Source of the DNA: UBA4416 sp031539425
Lineage (GTDB): Bacteria; Bacteroidota; Bacteroidia; B-17B0; Aurantibacillaceae
DNA: 57,602 nucleotides
Direction of reading: 5' to 3'
Assembly (NCBI GenBank): GCA_031539425.1
Contig: JAVKLI010000077.1
Coordinates: 1 to 57,602, forward strand
The notes under the pieces were generated by a model, which was not told the DNA's origin, searched no databases, and saw only the letters and a program-made list of their open reading frames with translations. The position numbers and the translations under genes are program-made. Positions 25,243 through 33,811 of this stretch are shown in pieces. Positions within the stretch are counted from its first letter, which is position 1, and every line of letters begins with the position of its first letter.

Positions 25243-26517
25243 ATGACAAAAGATACAGCTATTTTTAAATTAATAAAAGAAGAATTTAATCGTCAGCAAA
25301 GGGGTATTGAGCTTATTGCCAGCGAAAACTACGTGAGCGGTCAGGTAATGAAAGCTATGGGCAGCGTTTTAACTAACAAGTATGCCGAAGGCTTACCAAA
25401 CAAAAGATATTACGGCGGCTGCGAAGTAGTTGATAAAGTGGAGCTTTTGGCTATAGATAGAGCCAAACAATTATTTGGTGCCGAATGGGTAAACGTACAG
25501 CCACACTCTGGCGCCCAAGCCAATGCAGCTGTGATGCTGGCATGCTTAAAGCCTGGAGATACCATTTTAGGTTTCGATTTATCACATGGCGGACATCTTA
25601 CGCATGGCTCTCCAGTTAATTTTTCAGGTAAGTTGTATCGCCCTGTATTTTATGGAGTAGATCAAAAAACAGGCTTAGTAAATTATAATTTGATAGAAAA
25701 AATGGCTGCGCAAGAAAAACCCAAACTCATCATCTGTGGGGCTTCTGCTTATTCAAGAGATTGGGATTACAAAAGATTAAGAAAAATAGCAGATGATACA
25801 AATGCGCTTTTAATGGCTGATATATCACATCCATCAGGGCTTATAGCTAAAGGCATATTAAATGACCCATTGCCACATTGCCACATTGTTACTACTACAA
25901 CTCATAAAACCCTACGTGGCCCACGTGGTGGGATGATAATGATGGGTAAAGATTTTGTAAACCCAATGGGGGAAAAAACATCCAAAGGCGAATTAAAGAT
26001 GATGAGCGCTTGCCTTGATATGGCAGTTTTTCCTGGCACACAAGGTGGCCCATTAGAGCACGTTATAGCAGCCAAAGCAGTGGCCTATCAAGAAGCACTT
26101 TCAGATGAATTTTTAAAGTATAGTATTCAGGTGGTTAAAAACGCCAAAACTATGGCAGATGAACTTAAGAAAAGAGGCTACAACATAGTATCGGGGGGCA
26201 CCGATAACCACTCCATGCTTATAGATTTAAGAAATAAAAATATTACTGGTAAAGAAGCTGAGCATTTATTAGGTGAGGCAGACATTACCGTAAATAAAAA
26301 TATGGTGCCTTATGACGACAAATCTCCATTTATTACATCTGGTATTAGAATTGGATCACCAGCTATTACAACAAGGGGGTTAAATGAAAAACATTGTGTA
26401 AAAATTATAGAATTTATTGATACCGTAATTCAAAACAAAACAAACCCTAAAAACATTACTAAAATTAAAGCAAAAATAAACACCATGATGACGAAGTTTC
26501 CTTTGTTTAGTGCTTAA
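25243..26517 (+). CDS. glyA: Serine hydroxymethyltransferase
   Basis: GlyA converts serine and THF to glycine and methylene-THF with PLP in the cytoplasm. The 424 residues match the family. IELIASENYVS near residue 19, the GGCEVVD and VNVQPHSGAQAN segments, the PLP lysine in TTTTHKTLRGPRGG (near residue 230), and FPGTQGGPLEH are all intact. It is a single gene between the exporter operon and a convergent desaturase 9 bases away. It marks the return to core chromosomal genes, and it feeds metF (9320). Confidence 0.97.
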   Translation: MTKDTAIFKLIKEEFNRQQRGIELIASENYVSGQVMKAMGSVLTNKYAEGLPNKRYYGGCEVVDKVELLAIDRAKQLFGAEWVNVQPHSGAQANAAVMLACLKPGDTILGFDLSHGGHLTHGSPVNFSGKLYRPVFYGVDQKTGLVNYNLIEKMAAQEKPKLIICGASAYSRDWDYKRLRKIADDTNALLMADISHPSGLIAKGILNDPLPHCHIVTTTTHKTLRGPRGGMIMMGKDFVNPMGEKTSKGELKMMSACLDMAVFPGTQGGPLEHVIAAKAVAYQEALSDEFLKYSIQVVKNAKTMADELKKRGYNIVSGGTDNHSMLIDLRNKNITGKEAEHLLGEADITVNKNMVPYDDKSPFITSGIRIGSPAITTRGLNEKHCVKIIEFIDTVIQNKTNPKNITKIKAKINTMMTKFPLFSA

Positions 26518-26526
26518 TTGAGCAAT

Positions 26527-27495
26527 TTAAACTGGTATCATTTTTTGAATATCAGGATCCCACACTTTTAATTTTAAGGCGGCTGTAATATCTTTTAATT
26601 TTAAAGTTGTTTGTTTTACATTTTGAAACTCTTTTATTTCATTCATTACCGTTGGTAATTTATAAAATGGAATGCGCGCATTCATGTGATGTATATGATG
26701 GTATCCTATGTTGCCCGTTACCCAATGCCAAAACGGTGTTGTGTTCATATAACATGTAGATTCCATAGCGGCTTTTTCGTACACCCAATTTTCATTGGTA
26801 TCAAATAACACACCTGGAAAATTATGCTGTACATAAAATAAATAAGCCCCAATAGCTCCTGATATAAAATGTGGAATAAAACAAATAAATAGCCATGTTT
26901 GTATATTAAAAAAGTAAATCACGCTTCCTTGATAAAACACATGAAAAAGCATAGCGATAATATTATCAAAACATTGGTAAATGCCTTTTTTTAATAAGGG
27001 CCTTATACACATACCAAACAAAAAAGCAAATATCACGCCAAATATAATTGTAAGTGGGTGTCGTATAAACAAATACGTTTGTTGCTTTTTTTTAGAACTG
27101 TTTTTAAATTGATGTAAAGTATAAATAGGATACGAGCCTATACTGGCTGTAGATAGTTTAGAGTTGTGTTTATGATGGTAATTGTGGCTATTGGCCCAAA
27201 TGCGCTTAGGGGCTAAGGTGTACCAGCCGTATATAGTAAAAAATAATTCGGCAATTTTTGATTTGTGCAAAATAGCTTTGTGAAGGTAATCATGATAAAT
27301 AACAAATAAACGAACTATGAGTAAGCCTGAAAAAATACTTAATACAAACTTCAATAATAGCCACGGAACAAGTATGGTAAGAGTTAACGAGCTTATTAGA
27401 AAAATTAAAGTGCTTAAGGTATAATACCAACTTTTGCTAACATTATCGTGTGCATATTTTTTTGTGGCTAGTATCAGTGCTTTGCCATCTAACAT
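26527..27495 (-). CDS. Membrane fatty acid desaturase
   Basis: The 322-residue protein has about four to six membrane helices and the three histidine boxes that bind the di-iron site: HDYLH near residue 88, HNYHHKHN near residue 124 and HHIHH near residue 269. It would introduce a double bond into membrane acyl chains, helping fluidity in the cold. Fatty acid desaturase versus a carotenoid hydroxylase-type relative cannot be separated with certainty, but box spacing fits the acyl-lipid type. Its ATG is 22 bases after the citrate synthase stop, so the two may be cotranscribed. Confidence 0.9.
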   Translation of the reverse strand: MLDGKALILATKKYAHDNVSKSWYYTLSTLIFLISSLTLTILVPWLLLKFVLSIFSGLLIVRLFVIYHDYLHKAILHKSKIAELFFTIYGWYTLAPKRIWANSHNYHHKHNSKLSTASIGSYPIYTLHQFKNSSKKKQQTYLFIRHPLTIIFGVIFAFLFGMCIRPLLKKGIYQCFDNIIAMLFHVFYQGSVIYFFNIQTWLFICFIPHFISGAIGAYLFYVQHNFPGVLFDTNENWVYEKAAMESTCYMNTTPFWHWVTGNIGYHHIHHMNARIPFYKLPTVMNEIKEFQNVKQTTLKLKDITAALKLKVWDPDIQKMIPV

Positions 27496-27516
27496 GCTCG
27501 TGTAATTTATTTTTTA

Positions 27517-28830
27517 TTAACCTTTTGCTTTTTTAATAGCAGCTTTAATGTTTTCTGTAGTCATAGAGTTTGGTCTTTCTATTGCAGAACCTGTTGCTCT
27601 ATCCCAAATTAAACTAGCTAATACACCAAGCGCACGGGATACGCCAAATAGCACGGTATAAAAATCATATTGATGCATGCCGTAGTGTAATAATAAAGCT
27701 CCAGAGTGTGCATCAACATTAGGCCATGGGTTTTTAATTTTACCTGTAGATTCTAATATTGGAGGCGCCACTTCGTAAATCATTTGTACAATTTCACAAA
27801 TGTTATCTTGTTTAATATAGGTTTTATAAAAATCTTGTTGAGCTGTAAATCGAGGGTCGGTTTTGCGCAATACAGCGTGTCCGTAGCCTGGCACTACTTT
27901 TCCATCTGCTAAAGTTTGTTTTATGTAGTCGGCTATTTGTTCTTTGCTTGGAAGTCCGCCCCCTAATTTTTCTTTTAATTCTAATATCCAAGATAATACC
28001 TCTTGGTTTGCTAATCCGTGTAATGGGCCTGCTAAACCGTTCATACCTGCTGCAAAGGCTAAGTAAGGGTCGCTTAGGGCAGAGCCTACTAAATGTGTAG
28101 CATGTGCCGAAACATTCCCGCCTTCATGATCGGCATGAATGGTAAGATATAAGCGCATTAAACGTTTCATATCATTATCTTCATAGCCTAGCATGTGTGC
28201 AAAGTTGGCTGCCCAATCTAATTTATGATCTGGCTCAATATGTGCGCTATTTTTGTATTTACGGCGGTATATGTATGCTGCTACTCTAGGTATGCGAGCA
28301 ATAAGGTTCATTGAATCTTCGTATACATAATCCCAATAATCTTTTTTATGAATCCCTTTTGCATACGCTTTAGCAAATACACTTTCTGTTTGCATAGCCA
28401 TAACACCGGTAACAAACTGTGTCATAGGATGGGTTTCTATGGGTAATTTTTCAATTACGTCAAATACATGCTTAGGTACAATGCTTCGCTTTTGCCATTC
28501 GTTGGTAATAAATTTTACATCTTCCGTTAAAGGTAAATCACCAACTAGCATCAAATGAAATATGCCTTCTGGCAAGGGTTCTGTGCCATTAATAGCTTTA
28601 GGAAGTTGCTCTCTTAATTCAGGAATAGAGTATCCTCTAAATCTAATACCCTCTTCCGAATCTAACCTTGAGGTTTCTGTAACCATACCTACCATGCCTT
28701 TCATGCCTTGGTAAACTTGAGCTACAGTAATTTCTCCAAGTTTAACATCGCCATTATTTTTGATAATGTCTTTAATTTCTAATGCCAATGGCATTGCTTT
28801 TGCTTTAAATTTTTCTTTAAGTGTGTCCAT
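27517..28830 (-). CDS. gltA: Citrate synthase, eukaryote-like type
   Basis: This enzyme condenses acetyl-CoA and oxaloacetate at the TCA cycle entry. The 437 residues have the catalytic histidines in GPLHGLANQEV and VPGYGHAVLRKTDPRF and the catalytic aspartate in WPNVDAHSGALL. The opening (MVTETSRLDSEEGIRFRGYS) and overall length follow the mitochondrial-type enzyme rather than E. coli GltA, as found in several Bacteroidota. It lies upstream of the desaturase gene. A TACTTTTA box about 30 bases before the ATG is a weak promoter candidate. Confidence 0.95.
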   Translation of the reverse strand: MDTLKEKFKAKAMPLALEIKDIIKNNGDVKLGEITVAQVYQGMKGMVGMVTETSRLDSEEGIRFRGYSIPELREQLPKAINGTEPLPEGIFHLMLVGDLPLTEDVKFITNEWQKRSIVPKHVFDVIEKLPIETHPMTQFVTGVMAMQTESVFAKAYAKGIHKKDYWDYVYEDSMNLIARIPRVAAYIYRRKYKNSAHIEPDHKLDWAANFAHMLGYEDNDMKRLMRLYLTIHADHEGGNVSAHATHLVGSALSDPYLAFAAGMNGLAGPLHGLANQEVLSWILELKEKLGGGLPSKEQIADYIKQTLADGKVVPGYGHAVLRKTDPRFTAQQDFYKTYIKQDNICEIVQMIYEVAPPILESTGKIKNPWPNVDAHSGALLLHYGMHQYDFYTVLFGVSRALGVLASLIWDRATGSAIERPNSMTTENIKAAIKKAKG

Positions 28831-28903
28831 GGTTTTAAAATTCGTTTTTTTTTAAATGCTAAAAGTATAAATCTATATTAAGTTTTTAACACGCGGTTGT
28901 TTA

Positions 28904-29602
28904 TTAACGTCTACCTTCTTTTTTCCATTGTTTGTAGCAATTCATAATGGCAGCGTATAGAGTATATCCTTCGTTTTCTAAAATAAAAGCGTCGCTTACA
29001 TTGTAGCAATATTTTCTAAAACTTTCAAAATCTATTTTTTCATCATCAGTTAATTTTCTCAAAATGGTTTCATTAAATTTTAATTTAATATGTTCTTCTA
29101 TAAATATTCTTTCAAATATTTTGGCTAACTTTTTTTGTTCTTTACCTTTTTTGCTAAAATTGTTATATATGGCTGTTATTGGGCTTTCAAATACAGATAG
29201 GGTTGTGTATCGGGAGTTTTGAATAACCCGCTCCATATAGGCTCTTTCATGTGGTTTTATTTTAAATTCGTTTACTATTATTGGTTTAAAAGTATAAGCA
29301 TTACTCTCTAAGGCTATCACATTTTTTTCTGAATGTTGCATAAACAGACTGGCTTTAATTTTTATTTTTTTATAGCCTATCATCGAAAAGCAAAGCGTGT
29401 CTTGTTCTGAAGCCGCTATTTGAAACTCTCCAAAGCTGGTGGTTAAATTTCCTACTTTAGTTTTTAAATTAATTACATAGGCATGCGCTAAGGGTGTAAG
29501 GCTGTCTATTTCTGTTACTTTGCCTTTTATAAGTATTTGCCCAAAGCCATAATAACTTATTAAAAAGCTCAGTAGGATTTTATAAAATATTTTGTGTTTC
29601 AT
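28904..29602 (-). CDS. CarboxypepD_reg-like secreted protein
   Basis: The 232-residue protein has a signal peptide (residues 1-21, ending YGFGQ) and then a carboxypeptidase-regulatory-like beta-sandwich (about residues 24-105: IKGKVTEIDSLTPLAHAYV, with the FSMIGYKK strand). A helical, basic C-terminal part follows. This is the short form of the architecture seen in the long DUF5686 protein at 6114. Probably periplasmic or attached to the outer membrane, of unknown function. It lies between citrate synthase and the restriction gene without close linkage. Confidence 0.8.
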   Translation of the reverse strand: MKHKIFYKILLSFLISYYGFGQILIKGKVTEIDSLTPLAHAYVINLKTKVGNLTTSFGEFQIAASEQDTLCFSMIGYKKIKIKASLFMQHSEKNVIALESNAYTFKPIIVNEFKIKPHERAYMERVIQNSRYTTLSVFESPITAIYNNFSKKGKEQKKLAKIFERIFIEEHIKLKFNETILRKLTDDEKIDFESFRKYCYNVSDAFILENEGYTLYAAIMNCYKQWKKEGRR

Positions 29603-29629
29603 GTCAATGTGTAAATTTCACCTATTTTA

Positions 29630-32600
29630 TTAGTCAACCCAAATTTTATCAATCTCTTTCATTAATCGGTCTGTTTCTGTTAATGCAACGATGATTTTTT
29701 GATAGTGTAAAATATCGTTAAATTCAAGTGTTCTTTCTTTTCTGTCTTTGAGCCATTTTTGTGCTGGCTGATAACCACCAATGTAAAAGTTCCAAGCTAT
29801 TTGAGGTACATTGTCAAAATACTGTGTGTTGTTGATGTACACTTTTCCGTTTTCGTGTTTTGGTTTTACAACTACATTGTTTCCGTCTATTGGATATTGC
29901 GTAATGTATTTGTCAACTGTTGGGCTTTCTAATAAATGTATTTGTCTGATAGTACCGCCCAATTTTACCAACTGCCAAAATGTGTCTTTGTCTTTTGGAT
30001 AAGGCACTCTCGGGAAATCTATTTTTAAAAACTCTTTGTATTTTTCTCGGTAAGTTGGAGAGTGTAAAACAGCATAGATGTAATCTAAAATGTCTATTGG
30101 TGCAAAACACTCCCCTTCTTTAGAAGGAGGGGTAGGGGTGGTTATTTTCCATCCAAAATTTTTCTTTATCTCATCTAAAACATATTCTATTTGTTCAAAT
30201 ATCATTTTGTTTTCAAAGCGTATTACTTTAATGCCATAATGATTTAAAAACGCAGTCCGTTCTGCATCTTTCTGTTCTGCGGCTTCGTTGAAGTGCACTT
30301 CTCCGTCTAGTTCTATTGCTAGTTTTTCACTAGGGCAATAAAAATCCAAAATATAATTATCTACACTGTGTTGTCGTCTAAATTTTCTGCCTTCAAACTT
30401 CGAGTTTTGTACCATTGTCCAAAACTTGGCTTCTGCGGGCGTGAGATTGTTTCTAAGATTTTTACGAAATGTTTTGAAGTGTGGGAGATTGTTTAGGTGC
30501 TGTTTTTCAACCACCCCCAGCCCCTCCTTTTTAAGGAGGGGAGCTTGGGTGGAATTATGTATATCTGTTTTTTCTGCTACAAAAGCTAACCCCAATTTTT
30601 CGGCTATTTTCTTAACAATTTCTGTGTTTAGGTTAGGTATTCTTTTAAGTTGCTCACCTTTAAAAGGGGATCTGTCCGAAGGACTGAGGGGTTCTCTTTG
30701 CCCAATGGCTTGTTGTCCGTTGGTTTCGGGGTAGAGGTAAAGTGGAAAAGCACAACCAGTTCCAAAAAGTTTTGCACTTGCTGTAATGTTTCCTTCAAAA
30801 ATCTTATCAGTAATGAAACAATGTCTCCAATCTTGAGTGGTTTGTCGAGGAATTATTAGTCCTAAATTTTCTTTCAATAAATGTTTCATTACATTATATC
30901 TGCCATTGCAAACAAAGCCATTTTGCTTCCCAGAATAAAATGTTTTTCGAGTATCAAAAGGACGATAATAAATATTTTGCCAAACTTTCGGATTTTCAAT
31001 ATTTGATTTTACATCTTCTTTTGCTCGTCCGATTTTCCAGTCTCTTGCGTCTTCTGTATTGTATTTTTTTGCAATTTCAACTTCATCTAAACTTATAAAA
31101 TCCTTGATTACATTTTTCAAACTATCAGAGTTGAAATGTATTGTTATTGCATCTCTAATTGTTTCTATTCCAGCCACATTTTCGCCAAATAGCTCATCAA
31201 TTTTAAAACCTTTTTCGTAGTTTTTAATTTCATCAAAATTCTTTGGAACAAAAAAGTAATTTGGCTTTGTAAATTCTAATTGTTTCCATTCAAAAGATTG
31301 AATAGTATTAGAATTTAAAGTTTCGTATTTAAACTCTCTTTTACCTTGTACGCTTGAGTGGAATATCTCTCCTAATTTTGATTTCTTTTTCTTTCCAGTT
31401 TTTACAAAGATGTTTATTGAAACACCCTGCATAATATCAAATACATTTTGGTCTGCTGAACCATCAAGGCAAACTTCTTTTTTCTTTGCGTTTCCGTGCA
31501 AATCCAAAATATAAATTTTATCAAAACTCTCCAACAGATTTTTTCGCATTTGTCGGTGTGTAATTCCATCAATAAAACTATTATTAGAAATATAGGCTAA
31601 AATTCCGCTTCCGTTTTTATCAATGTAATGCTGACCGTAACGAATGAACTTTATATAATCATCATCAAGATTTATTTTTCTTTCATTCAAGTCTTTTTTA
31701 TAATCCGAAATTAAGTTTTGTATCCACTCATTTTTATTTGTGCTACTTACTGCATAAGGTGGATTTCCAATTACACACATTACTGGAGTATCTCTTTTGA
31801 TGTAATTGGCTTCGTTAGCTTCTGTGCTTAACCAATTGGCAAATAAAGTTCCTGTATCTTGGTGGCTTTCTTCTAAGCTGTTGGTTAGGTAAATTTTTAG
31901 TCTTTGACCACCCCTAGCCCCTCCTAAATTAGGAGGGGAGCTGTTGGTAGGTTTGTAACCTGTTTCTTTTAGTAATAAATCTAATTGCAAATGTGCCATT
32001 GCGTAACTTGCCATTAGCAACTCAAAACCATTGAGGCGAGGCAATAAATGCGTTTCTATATAATTGGTCCAAATTCCTTTTTGCCCTTCAAACTTTTTAT
32101 AAATGTGTTTTATGGTTTCGGCAAGGAAAGTTCCTGTTCCTGTGGCAGGGTCAAGTATTTGCACTTTGTGCACTTCCTGTTCAGTCTTTTTTCCTTGTAA
32201 ATCAACTTTTATTTTTGTTTTGCCACTGTCAGCAAGTCCTTGCGGTAAATCAAATTCGGTTTTTAAAATATCGTCAACTGCCCGAACAATAAAATTTACA
32301 ACGGGCGCAGGAGTGTACCACACACCACGAGCCTTTCGCAATTTTGGGTCGTACTCACTCAAAAATGTTTCATAAAAATGGATGATGGGGTCTTCCATTT
32401 TTGTTGTCTTTCCGTAGTTTTTTAAAATCTCTTCAACATTGCAAGCCAAAAATATATCTACCAAACTATCTACTATCCATTTAATACGTTCGTCAATGTC
32501 GGGTCCAGCAATGTAGCCAAACAGTTTGCGTAAAAACGGATTTGATTTTGGAATTAGTTCTGCGGCTTCTTGTCTGCTAAAAGTTGGTAAAGTAGGGTCG

Positions 32601-33286
32601 TGTAAACGAGCTGCAAACATTCCGTAAGCAATGGTTTGAGCATACACATCAGCAAATCCTTTGGGCGTAATGTCGTGAATAAGAATTTGCTTAAAGGCGT
32701 TCATTTGGTCTTTAAGTGTGCTATTCTCATTATGAGTTTCATCACTTGTCAACGCCTTTTCAATAACATCAGAAAGAATGCGGGCTTTGCCCGCCATCAT
32801 TTCTGCAAGTTTTTTTGAATTTTTTATTGTCTGTCCAACGTGGGTTGAAAAGTCTTTGATGAGATTTGTAAAAGTTGCAAAGTTGTTAGGCAACGGAACG
32901 ATAGTTCCGTTTTGTATTTCAGCAATTGCAATTTTTGTAACAAAAATTCCGTCACTGTATAAATGGAAGTCTAAGTAATCAGTAAAAATTAAGTTGTTTA
33001 GGGAATCTTTGTAACGGTTGAACTGTTCTTTGTTGCCTGTTTTTTTTGCTCCTTCAAGGTCTTTGTCACCAATGTCCTTTGCTTCAATAAAACCAACTGG
33101 AATTTCTTTTTTTGTCAGAATGTAATCAGGTGCGCCGCACGATTGTCTTTTGGGTTCATTTGTAGCCTTAATGGCAGGCACTAAAGTTTCTAACAGTTGT
33201 TGCAAGTCGCCCCGAAAAGTATGCTCGGTGGCATTGCCAAGTTTGTAACGAGCGTTTATACTTTTTATGTATTCATCAATTGTCAT
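29630..33286 (-). CDS. Single-chain restriction-modification enzyme interrupted in frame by repeats and a nuclease element
   Basis: The protein has 1218 residues. Residues 40-75 carry a PD-(D/E)xK nuclease-like site (GAPDYIL, GFIEAKD). The adenine methyltransferase has motif I DPATGTGTFL near residue 377 and motif IV GNPPY near 507, and target recognition should lie after about 600. I see no helicase motifs, so it resembles type IIG or short type ISP-like enzymes. Four GC-rich palindromic inserts are in frame (about residues 449-459, 864-878, 911-925 and 1048-1059). Between the last two lies a DUF559 nuclease domain. Host sequence resumes at FAPIDILDYIYAVLHSP. No stop or frameshift is seen, so it may be active. 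No separate specificity gene lies nearby. Confidence 0.9.
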   Translation of the reverse strand: MTIDEYIKSINARYKLGNATEHTFRGDLQQLLETLVPAIKATNEPKRQSCGAPDYILTKKEIPVGFIEAKDIGDKDLEGAKKTGNKEQFNRYKDSLNNLIFTDYLDFHLYSDGIFVTKIAIAEIQNGTIVPLPNNFATFTNLIKDFSTHVGQTIKNSKKLAEMMAGKARILSDVIEKALTSDETHNENSTLKDQMNAFKQILIHDITPKGFADVYAQTIAYGMFAARLHDPTLPTFSRQEAAELIPKSNPFLRKLFGYIAGPDIDERIKWIVDSLVDIFLACNVEEILKNYGKTTKMEDPIIHFYETFLSEYDPKLRKARGVWYTPAPVVNFIVRAVDDILKTEFDLPQGLADSGKTKIKVDLQGKKTEQEVHKVQILDPATGTGTFLAETIKHIYKKFEGQKGIWTNYIETHLLPRLNGFELLMASYAMAHLQLDLLLKETGYKPTNSSPPNLGGARGGQRLKIYLTNSLEESHQDTGTLFANWLSTEANEANYIKRDTPVMCVIGNPPYAVSSTNKNEWIQNLISDYKKDLNERKINLDDDYIKFIRYGQHYIDKNGSGILAYISNNSFIDGITHRQMRKNLLESFDKIYILDLHGNAKKKEVCLDGSADQNVFDIMQGVSINIFVKTGKKKKSKLGEIFHSSVQGKREFKYETLNSNTIQSFEWKQLEFTKPNYFFVPKNFDEIKNYEKGFKIDELFGENVAGIETIRDAITIHFNSDSLKNVIKDFISLDEVEIAKKYNTEDARDWKIGRAKEDVKSNIENPKVWQNIYYRPFDTRKTFYSGKQNGFVCNGRYNVMKHLLKENLGLIIPRQTTQDWRHCFITDKIFEGNITASAKLFGTGCAFPLYLYPETNGQQAIGQREPLSPSDRSPFKGEQLKRIPNLNTEIVKKIAEKLGLAFVAEKTDIHNSTQAPLLKKEGLGVVEKQHLNNLPHFKTFRKNLRNNLTPAEAKFWTMVQNSKFEGRKFRRQHSVDNYILDFYCPSEKLAIELDGEVHFNEAAEQKDAERTAFLNHYGIKVIRFENKMIFEQIEYVLDEIKKNFGWKITTPTPPSKEGECFAPIDILDYIYAVLHSPTYREKYKEFLKIDFPRVPYPKDKDTFWQLVKLGGTIRQIHLLESPTVDKYITQYPIDGNNVVVKPKHENGKVYINNTQYFDNVPQIAWNFYIGGYQPAQKWLKDRKERTLEFNDILHYQKIIVALTETDRLMKEIDKIWVD
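30111..30552 (-). mobile_element. In-frame DUF559 nuclease element with inverted GC-rich ends
   Basis: A DUF559 (Vsr-like) endonuclease domain of about 120 residues is embedded in the restriction gene. Its likely catalytic residues are intact: YILDFYC, AIELDGEVH and VIRFEN. Its coding segment is bracketed by AAGGAGGGGTAGGGGTGGTT (30124-30143) and, at 30509-30529, the inverted match ending AGCCCCTCCTT. Each end is itself part of a hairpin: CCCCTTCTT/AAGGAGGGG at 30112-30132, and CCCCTCCTT/AAGGAGGGG at 30521-30541 with outer arms CCACCC/GGGTGG. The whole insert is open in the host frame and sits in a linker of the host protein. I infer a nuclease-driven mobile element. Confidence 0.7.
30653..30695. 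repeat. GC-rich palindromic insert, second type
   Basis: This in-frame insert encodes about REPLSPSDRSPFKGEQ. On the minus strand it contains CAGTCC-TTC-GGACAG (one mismatch) followed by CCCCTTTTAAAGG. It differs from the GGAGGGG family of the other three inserts and sits in a protein linker between YPETNGQQ and RIPNLN. Confidence 0.65.
31908..31940. repeat. Solo copy of the GGAGGGG palindromic repeat
   Basis: CCACCCCTAG is followed by the perfect palindrome CCCCTCCTAA-A-TTAGGAGGGG (31918-31938). The same CCACCCC..CCCCTCC half forms the ends of the nuclease element at 30111-30552. It is in frame, encodes SSPPNLGGARGG and carries no nuclease, so it looks like a non-autonomous copy. Confidence 0.75.
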
Positions 33287-33370
33287 GCGGGCACTTTTGT
33301 GTGTTACAAACTTAAAATAATTGCACCATTAAATTATCAAATTTTAATAGCCATACGCATACTGAAATAT

Positions 33371-33811
33371 TTAACTTCTTTTACTTTTAAAAAATAGTTT
33401 TAAAATACTAGCACATTCATCCTCCAAAATGCCTTTAGTTATTGATATTTTAGGGTTAAATAAATTAGGATTATGCTGTGTGTATCCGTTTTTTACATCA
33501 GATGCGCCATAAACCATATGTGGTATTTGGCTCCAAAATAAGGCGCCAGCACACATCATGCAGGGTTCTAGGGTTATGTATATTTTACATTCTAATAAGT
33601 ATTTGCCACCTATATAGTTTGCAGCAGCAGTTATAGCTTGCATTTCGGCGTGTGCGGTTACGTCGGTTAATTGTTCGGTTAAGTTATGGCCTCGGGCTAT
33701 AATACTGTTATTGTGCACAATTACAGTGCCTACAGGTACTTCATCTTTTTCAAAAGCTTTGTGTGCTTCTTTTAAAGCCTCTCGCATAAAATACACATCA
33801 TCATACTGCAT
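33371..33811 (-). CDS. tadA: tRNA adenosine(34) deaminase, TadA-like
   Basis: The 146-residue cytidine/adenosine deaminase-fold enzyme has the zinc site HAEMQA (H near 53, catalytic E near 55) and PCMMCAGAL (two cysteines near 83 and 86). It converts A34 of tRNA-Arg to inosine. The N-terminal DDVYFMREALKEAHKA helix and the length fit TadA. A guanine-deaminase-like role is less likely. Its ATG shares one base with the gltX stop (TAATG), so it is the last gene of a coupled operon. The pairing puts two tRNA-related genes together. Confidence 0.88.
   Translation of the reverse strand: MQYDDVYFMREALKEAHKAFEKDEVPVGTVIVHNNSIIARGHNLTEQLTDVTAHAEMQAITAAANYIGGKYLLECKIYITLEPCMMCAGALFWSQIPHMVYGASDVKNGYTQHNPNLFNPKISITKGILEDECASILKLFFKSKRS

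Noticed and set aside
30144..30510. The inserted DUF559 region as an intein
   Set aside because: No intein block A or G motifs or splice-junction Cys/Ser and His-Asn pair are seen. The flanks are palindromic repeats.
30426..30734. Plus-strand frames opposite the repeat-bearing part of the restriction gene
   Set aside because: They arise because the GC-rich palindromes are open in several frames. No domain or start context supports them.
30111..31940. The GC-rich repeats as a CRISPR array
   Set aside because: Copies are few, differ in sequence, lie at irregular distances and are inside a coding frame. No cas gene is nearby.
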